Shown: positions 17,617 to 22,532 of the stretch, piece by piece
Layout: each line of letters begins with the position of its first letter
How positions within the stretch are numbered: the stretch's first letter is position 1
NCBI GenBank assembly: GCA_003427395.1
Contig: BFEA01000173.1
Location: 802,781 to 825,312 of the forward strand
Source: Chara braunii
Taxonomy: Eukaryota > Streptophyta > Charophyceae > Charales > Characeae
Direction: 5' to 3'
DNA length: 22,532 nucleotides
The notes under the pieces: model-generated
What the model saw: only the letters and a program-made list of their open reading frames with translations
Databases searched by the model: none
Told to the model about the DNA's origin: nothing
Translations under genes and position numbers: made by a program

Positions 17617-18347
17617 ATGAATAGCTTGAAGGTGGCAACTTGGAACGTGCGGGGTGGGGGACACATCAGACAGGGGGAAACACAGGGATGAAAACATGGG
17701 TGCACGACTAGAGGATAAATGTACTACTGGTACTGGAGACAAAATTATCAGAGGAGAAGCTACAGGAACTCGGGAAATGGTGGGAGGGTCCACAGTTTTA
17801 GGCCCTAGCACAGAGGACCCGAGGGGGAGTTGGGATCCTAATACACAAGGATCTGCCAGTTAAGATAGTGGAATCAGAAGCCGACATATGGGGTAGATGG
17901 GCATGGGTGAAGATGGAGGAGGGACAAGTAGAATGAGCGTTGATGACAGTATACGCCCCAACAAACACGGCGGAGCTGACCAGGTTTTATCAAAAGTTGA
18001 TATCTCACATACCCAAAGTCGATAAACTGATTACTGCAGGAGATTGGAACTTATCCCTGGACAAGGCATTGAGCCCAGGATCGCAGGCAGCAGTCAAAGG
18101 TGACACACAAGTTCTCCTAGCGCTGATGGAAGAACTCACTCTCACAAACTCTTTTCGAGCTCTATTGTCGGAGGAACCATGATATATGTGGACATCGCAC
18201 ATAAAGAATGACCGCCATACGGTCACAAGGCGCAGATTGGATTATTTCGTAGTAGGAGAACAAGTGCGAGAAAGAGTGAAGAGCATCACTCCAGTGTGTC
18301 ACCCACTGTCGGACCACAAGCCGATGATAGCTGAGATCGGCCTATAG
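17617..18347 (+). pseudogene. LINE ORF2, endonuclease domain, broken
   Basis: This is an AP-endonuclease-like domain that nicks target DNA for target-primed reverse transcription. It opens with MNSLKVATWNVRG (TWN motif at 17638-17646). After a frameshift it continues with RGGVGILIHKDLPVKIV, GRWAWVKM and TVYAPTNTAELTRFY. The catalytic AGDWNLSLD is at 18036-18062, RRLDYFVVG follows, and the SDHKP motif is at 18309-18323. In-frame stops occur at 17799, 17934, 18180 and 18345. The QET-type glutamate region falls in the shifted stretch 17656-17760 and is not readable. Confidence 0.8.
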
Positions 18348-21300
18348 TCTGGAGTCGTTCAAGAGTGAATTTTTCAGACTGAATAACCGTAATTTAATAG
18401 AAACCGGTCTCCAAGATTGGGTGGCCCGCCACATGGAGAGGTGGGAATTAGCCAAGCATCTGCTCGAATCAACAGCGAAATGGCTTGATGGCGGAACAAC
18501 GATTGTCTCCAGCATACTAGAAGTATGTTCAATGATCTTAGCGAAAGGGAGAAACAAAAGAGAGGCGGAGTGCAAAAGGACAGTGGAAGGAGCAGAAGCG
18601 AAGATGGAGGGGCACCCGATCTTGGCCATGTTCTGGGCGGCAGAGAGGGTAAGAAAAATGACAGAATGAAATAAAATCCAGATGGAGGACCAAGCCTGGT
18701 GGGAAGAAGTTATGAGGGAGCAAGGGGTAGAGACGCGTGACAAGATGACGAAGGAAACCTTCCGAAAACTTCAACCAAGAAGGACCCAACACTAAATATT
18801 TGAACTGCAACATCCGTTCGTCGCAACAGAACCAAGAGCTATTACAGCGCACAGGATGCTAGATTATGCAAGTTTGTATTATAAGGATATCCTTACCTCC
18901 AGACAACCCCAGATCTCGGCGGACACAGACCTGTCAACAGAATCAAGAATGTGGAACTACACAGGAGTCCGTATCTCAAACACGGGGAGGCTGGACATGG
19001 GCAGACCTCTCTCACTAGAGGAGGTAACACAAACAATCAAGTGCATGGCCAAGGGCAAATCACCAGAAACATATGGGCTGGCAGAGGAATTTTATCTGAA
19101 ACACTGGTCCTACTTCGGACAGGCCTTGGTAGAGCTATATAACGAAGTTCTTACCGATGGAAAATTGGGAGGGAGGATGACACATGGGGTGATAGCGGTG
19201 CTATTCAAAAGTGGTGACAAATCGATGATCAAGAACTATAGGTCGATCTCATTGCTAAAAGACTGCAAAGTCTCTAGCTAGAAGACTAGCTGTACACTTA
19301 CCGGATCTGGCGGAGGAGGACCAAGGGGCCTTTGTACAAGGAAGATCAATCTTTAACAACATAATCACGGCAATCGAGGTACTTGAAATCGTACAAGAGG
19401 AGAATTTGGACATGGTCGTACTCGTTTTGGACCTTGAGAAAGCGTACGACAAGGTGGGGTGGCCCTTCGTGCTAACCACCCTCAAACACATGGGTTTGGC
19501 GAAGGCTTCTACAAGTGGGTCAACGCAACGCACACGGTAGCCACCTCTGCGGTAATGGAAAATGGTCATATCTCAGCTCCGTTCAAAATCACACGGTCGC
19601 TCCTGCAAGGGTGCCCCCTGGCACCCCTCCTCTTTGTACTACAAATGGAAGTGCTGTTGAACCGAGTGCGGAACCATCCACAGATTGGTGGATTGAAGCT
19701 AGCTGGAATGCCGGGTAAAGGCGCTCGCAGATGACCTCTTTATGGTGTGCAAAAATTCTGCGACAACTCTTTCGGCCCTGAAGGGAGTCCTGGGAGAATA
19801 CTCGAAGCTATTGGAGGCGTCCATTAATTGGAATAAATCAACGTACTTCTTGCCACACGTCTTCTAACTCCAAGTGCAGTGGGGTGTGAAGAGGGTGGAA
19901 GATGGGGAGGAGGAGAGGTTTCTGGGAATTCTCACTAGTCTGCAGGTGTCGGCAACAACTCAGGGGTCTCTACTCCAGCAAAGGATTGCTGCTATATGGG
20001 ACTCTGCTAGGCATCTCTCGTTAATGGGAAGGGCACTGGTCTCCAATTTGGCGCTGTTCTCGATTTTGTGGTTTGTATCGACAGTAAGGGAGGTGCCCTC
20101 TGGGGTCATTTCAGCTGTTAAACGGCTGGTGGCTCGTTTCCTTTGGAAACCTTGGGCGAAGAAAGGAGAAGGTTTCCTAGTAAAAGTAGCGTGGGACACT
20201 TTGACATTTGCTAAAGAGAAGGGCGGTCTTGGATTGTTAGACCCAGTAAGGAGGAATCAGGCACAGTTAAGAGCGTGGATAGGTAGAATTGCGTCAGCAA
20301 CGCACAGAGAGCACTGGGTGGGAGTGGGTGAACGAATCCTGATGCGGGAGTGGGACTTATGCAGACCCGAGGATGTATGGGTCTGCTTCTTTATGGAATC
20401 CTATATGAAGAGAAAGTTGAAGTCAACCTTCTGGGAACCTGTAAGGAGAGCATGGAGGTAACACCTCCCAGACACCCAGTCGGTCCCGCAGACAAAGGAG
20501 GAAGTGCTATTACAGCACCCGTTCGAAAACAAGCATATCGTGGATGCAGGGGGTATGCCCTTCCCAGCAGATGGCTCAACAGCAACCTTTGGTCGAGCAT
20601 GGATAAAGCGCGGAGTGGTTCGGATTCGGGACCTGTGGTTGGAAACCACTAACAGAGATAAGGGTCAACTCAGTGGCCTAAGACGATAGGAGGAGAACTG
20701 GGCAAGGATTGTGGAAGCGATACCAGCGGGCTGGAGAAATACCCTGGGACCAAGAGGGGTTGACCCACCAGAAACTTGGTACGTAGCCGAAGAGGAGCAG
20801 GAACCTGAAGTGGTGTGGAAGGTTCTGGAAATCTTGCCAAATGGGTTCCGCAGAGTACAAAGGTAGCATAGCAGCCCAGGAGGAATGAGGAAATTGTGAT
20901 GATCTGGCATAACCCAAAGCAGATTCGTGTTATGGAACTGCAAACGAAACCATGCGCGGTCAGAACACTAACTTGGATGGGCAGACTCCCTCTGAGCAAC
21001 CTGAGTATTGACCAACAAGCTTGGAGTTGGTCGGAAGAAGGGCAGAGCATAAACTGGCATCTGGGCGAACTCACTGTGAAACAGGATTACAAGATGACAT
21101 GGGCAGGAAACCGCCAGCAGAAATTGTTGTGGGAAGATGGCAGGCAGTGATGACAGCAGACCTATCGCAGGCTGGCAGACGATTTGAAAAGGTATGATAG
21201 CAGAGGCATGGAAGTGGAACTCGGATGTGTGCGCTGCAGCTGGCCGTACGAGTCTATCCATCATTTGTGGTGGGAATGCCCAGCATCAAAAAGGATATGG

Positions 21301-21603
21301 AAGTGGTGGCAGCATCATTGGGAGCAGATGAGGGAAAAAGGAGTGAAGTAGGATGAATCCTGGGTTCTGGTGGGTTTCCTGCTCGACAAAGATCAAGGAA
21401 CAAAAGGTTGGGGATACCTGGCTCATGTGATACGAGGTTTGATCTTTGAGATAATCTGGATGAACCGTAACAAAGCCAGATTTTTCAACAAGACACTGCC
21501 AGACAAGGAAATCAAAAGGGTGATAAGGAAGAGACTGAAGCAGGCTATCAGGATCGACTGGAGGAGGAAAGCTAAGAGTGGGCAGGTGTGGCATACTGCG
21601 TAG
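18348..21603 (+). pseudogene. LINE ORF2, reverse transcriptase and zinc-finger part, broken
   Basis: The N-terminal RT region (18856-19281) reads GKSPETYGLAEEFYLKHW and AVLFKSGDKSMIKNYRSISL. Motif A is LDLEKAYDKV (first Asp at 19430-19432), motif B is LLQGCPLAP (19600-19626) and motif C is ALADDLF (Asp pair at 19730-19735). A and C share a frame while B lies in another, so at least two frameshifts separate them. The thumb-like part 19874-20461 is a clean frame (RFLGILTSLQ to PVRRAWR). The C-terminal zf-RVT-like finger has Cys at 21226 and 21235, HH at 21259-21264 and Cys at 21277 (HHLWWEC). The final stop is TAG at 21601. All the polymerase Asp residues survive, but the frame does not. Confidence 0.85.
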
Positions 21604-21830
21604 CCGCACGGGCCCTGCAGGGCCCGTCCCGGACATTCAGCCTAAAAGCCTAAAACTTAGGGCTTACAGGCCCCGATTGTTTCAGCCTGAAAGCTGAAAA
21701 ACGAGGGCCTGCAGGCCCTACCCCGTTTCAGCCTATTTCTGGGTCTTTTCAGACCAAGAGTTTTCAGCCTGAAACGGAGGGCCAATTTCAGGCCCTCATT
21801 GTTTCGACCTGCCCCTAAGACTCAGGCACA
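21604..21830 (+). repeat. Palindrome-rich LINE 3' region
   Basis: Directly after the ORF2 stop lies the perfect palindrome CGGGCCCTGCAGGGCCCG (21609-21626). It is followed by GGGCCTGCAGGCCC (21705-21718) and two copies of TTTCAGCCTGAAA (21680-21692, 21762-21774). Such structured 3' ends can be recognised by LINE reverse transcriptases; here that role is inference. Confidence 0.55.
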
Positions 21831-22186
21831 TAAACAGGGATGCGGAACAGGCCAGAAATAGCCTGTTCCTCACGAGTTTGAACAGGAGCTGCAGCTGCAG
21901 CCCCTGCCTCCCTTCGGCAGGCTCAGGAGGCACACCCGGTAGTACATAGGAAGTTCCCATGCACTTCACGGGTAGGTAGTTCAGTAGGCACGAGGTAGTC
22001 TTCAGGATTTCGGCCGCAGCACTAAGGAGGAGCGCTGCAGTAGTCTTCAACGCTAGGTGGTATTAGCGCTAGCTGTAGTCTTCGGCGCTGGGCGCCATAG
22101 CTGTAGCTGTAGTCTTCAGCGCTGGGCGCTGGTAGGTGGTAGATAGTAGAGTGGGAGAGAGACTGGAGGAGGCCAGGGATACTTAC
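21831..22186. repeat. Hairpins and degenerate GTAGTCTTC repeat
   Basis: A 9-bp hairpin (GGAACAGGC at 21844-21852 with GCCTGTTCC at 21861-21869) is followed by four GTAGTCTTC units at about 21995, 22030, 22075 and 22109, three of them with RRCGCT downstream. No coding signal was seen on the plus strand. Confidence 0.6.
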
Positions 22187-22223
22187 CTGTGGCGCCATCG
22201 CTCCAGCTCCATCTTCGTGGTAC
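22187..22223 (-). CDS. Candidate upstream mini-exon of the Kelch gene
   Basis: This is a proposal. The 37 nt lie between acceptor TTGATGCAG and a near-perfect donor CAG|GTAAGT. A TACTAAC branch-point-like heptamer sits about 26 nt upstream of the acceptor, at 22249-22255. In phase 0 the exon reads VPRRWSWSDGAT plus one G. That leftover base is the phase required by the next recognised exon at 6913, giving DGAT|VAMSDFGTVAYND. If correct, the intron is 15.3 kb long and holds an antisense LINE, several retroposons and the assembly gap. Short exons with strong splice sites also occur by chance, and one N lies 12 bases outside the acceptor. The residues themselves are not diagnostic of Kelch repeats. 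Transcript evidence would decide. Confidence 0.35.
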
Positions 22224-22532
22224 CTGCATCAAGGNGCCAACTTCACAGGTTAGTACTGGACACAGAGAGAGAGAAAGTTCTTCTTCTTCCTCTTCTAAGT
22301 CCACCATCTCTTCTCACCCTCTCGCCACCTGACTTCTCAGACTACGACAGGGAGAGAAAGAGTTGTGACTTGAGACTTGACGACATTGGATCCAGACTGG
22401 ACATTGGGATTCAGACATTCGACGAGGGACTATTTGGGCCTGTACCGAGACTTGGTGTTGACGACATTCCCATCTTCCCCTCCTCTTTCGTCTAACCCCT
22501 CCTTCTTCGTCTGTGTATGGTTGGGGCTGGCG
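22224..22532. other. Window end, unassigned
   Basis: Both strands keep open frames, but they are low-complexity (CT/GA-rich) and unrecognised. One N lies at 22235. If the Kelch mini-exon is real, this would be its upstream intron or 5' region. Confidence 0.35.

Larger units (their letters stand above)
14718..21603 (+). mobile_element. Decayed LINE (plant L1-like non-LTR retrotransposon)
   Basis: In order it has a GC-rich leader (about 14718-15013), ORF1 (15014-17463) and ORF2, which starts near 17617 and encodes an apurinic-type endonuclease, a reverse transcriptase and a C-terminal zinc finger, ending at a stop at 21601-21603. Both ORFs carry stops and frameshifts, so it is dead, although the catalytic residues are largely still readable. 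It lies antisense to the Kelch gene, in the proposed 15-kb intron. The 5' boundary is a guess from the compositional change at about 14718. No target duplication or terminal A-run was found; the 3' region may reach about 21830. Confidence 0.85.

Noticed and set aside
22136-22495. 119-codon plus-strand frame
   Set aside because: It contains an N, is low-complexity, and has no recognised domain; the opposite strand has better splice signals.

Overview
The window looks like eukaryotic, green-lineage nuclear DNA. It contains a multi-exon gene with GT-AG introns of several kb, a decayed plant-type LINE, and fragments of U6 snRNA whose 3' end is of the plant type. It also has long AG/CT, GT and GAA microsatellites, A-tailed retroposons and an assembly gap of 322 N. 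A repeat-rich charophyte or early land-plant genome (Chara-like) fits best, but this is an inference from style and not an identification.

The only convincing host gene is a Kelch-repeat (beta-propeller) protein on the minus strand. Three exons are clear: 6734-6913, 3783-3934 and 818-967. Each begins at an AG acceptor, the first two end at consensus donors, and all reading phases match across the introns. The last two exons encode one 50-residue Kelch module each. A possible upstream mini-exon (22187-22223) has good splice sites and the right phase; if real, it makes a 15.3-kb intron that holds the gap and a whole antisense LINE. The gene continues beyond the low-coordinate edge.

The two 2.8-kb introns hold the most unusual material. 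One carries a ~130-bp tandem duplication that copied the exon-intron junction and so created a candidate in-frame 15-nt micro-exon. Into that duplication an ~800-bp retroposon has inserted, with an 18-nt perfect target-site duplication and a 17-A tail. It starts with the 5' part of U6 snRNA and ends with the 3' part of U6. The neighbouring intron carries a second U6 fragment on the other strand. The same introns hold a 4 x ~115-bp tandem array, a 3 x 35-bp G-rich array, a decamer array, a tRNA-derived SINE head and an inverted-repeat pair.

From 7 kb to 14.6 kb there is no supportable gene. This stretch holds an A-tailed SINE-like element with its target duplication, a second copy of it, a large fold-back inverted repeat, several minisatellites, the gap, a probable piggyBac-transposase remnant and a short GAA-tailed retroposon with its target duplication. 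From about 14.7 to 21.6 kb lies one LINE on the plus strand (5' leader, ORF1, endonuclease, reverse transcriptase, zf-RVT-like zinc finger, palindromic 3' region), inactivated by many stops and frameshifts. The final 0.7 kb is repeat-rich and holds the candidate upstream Kelch exon.
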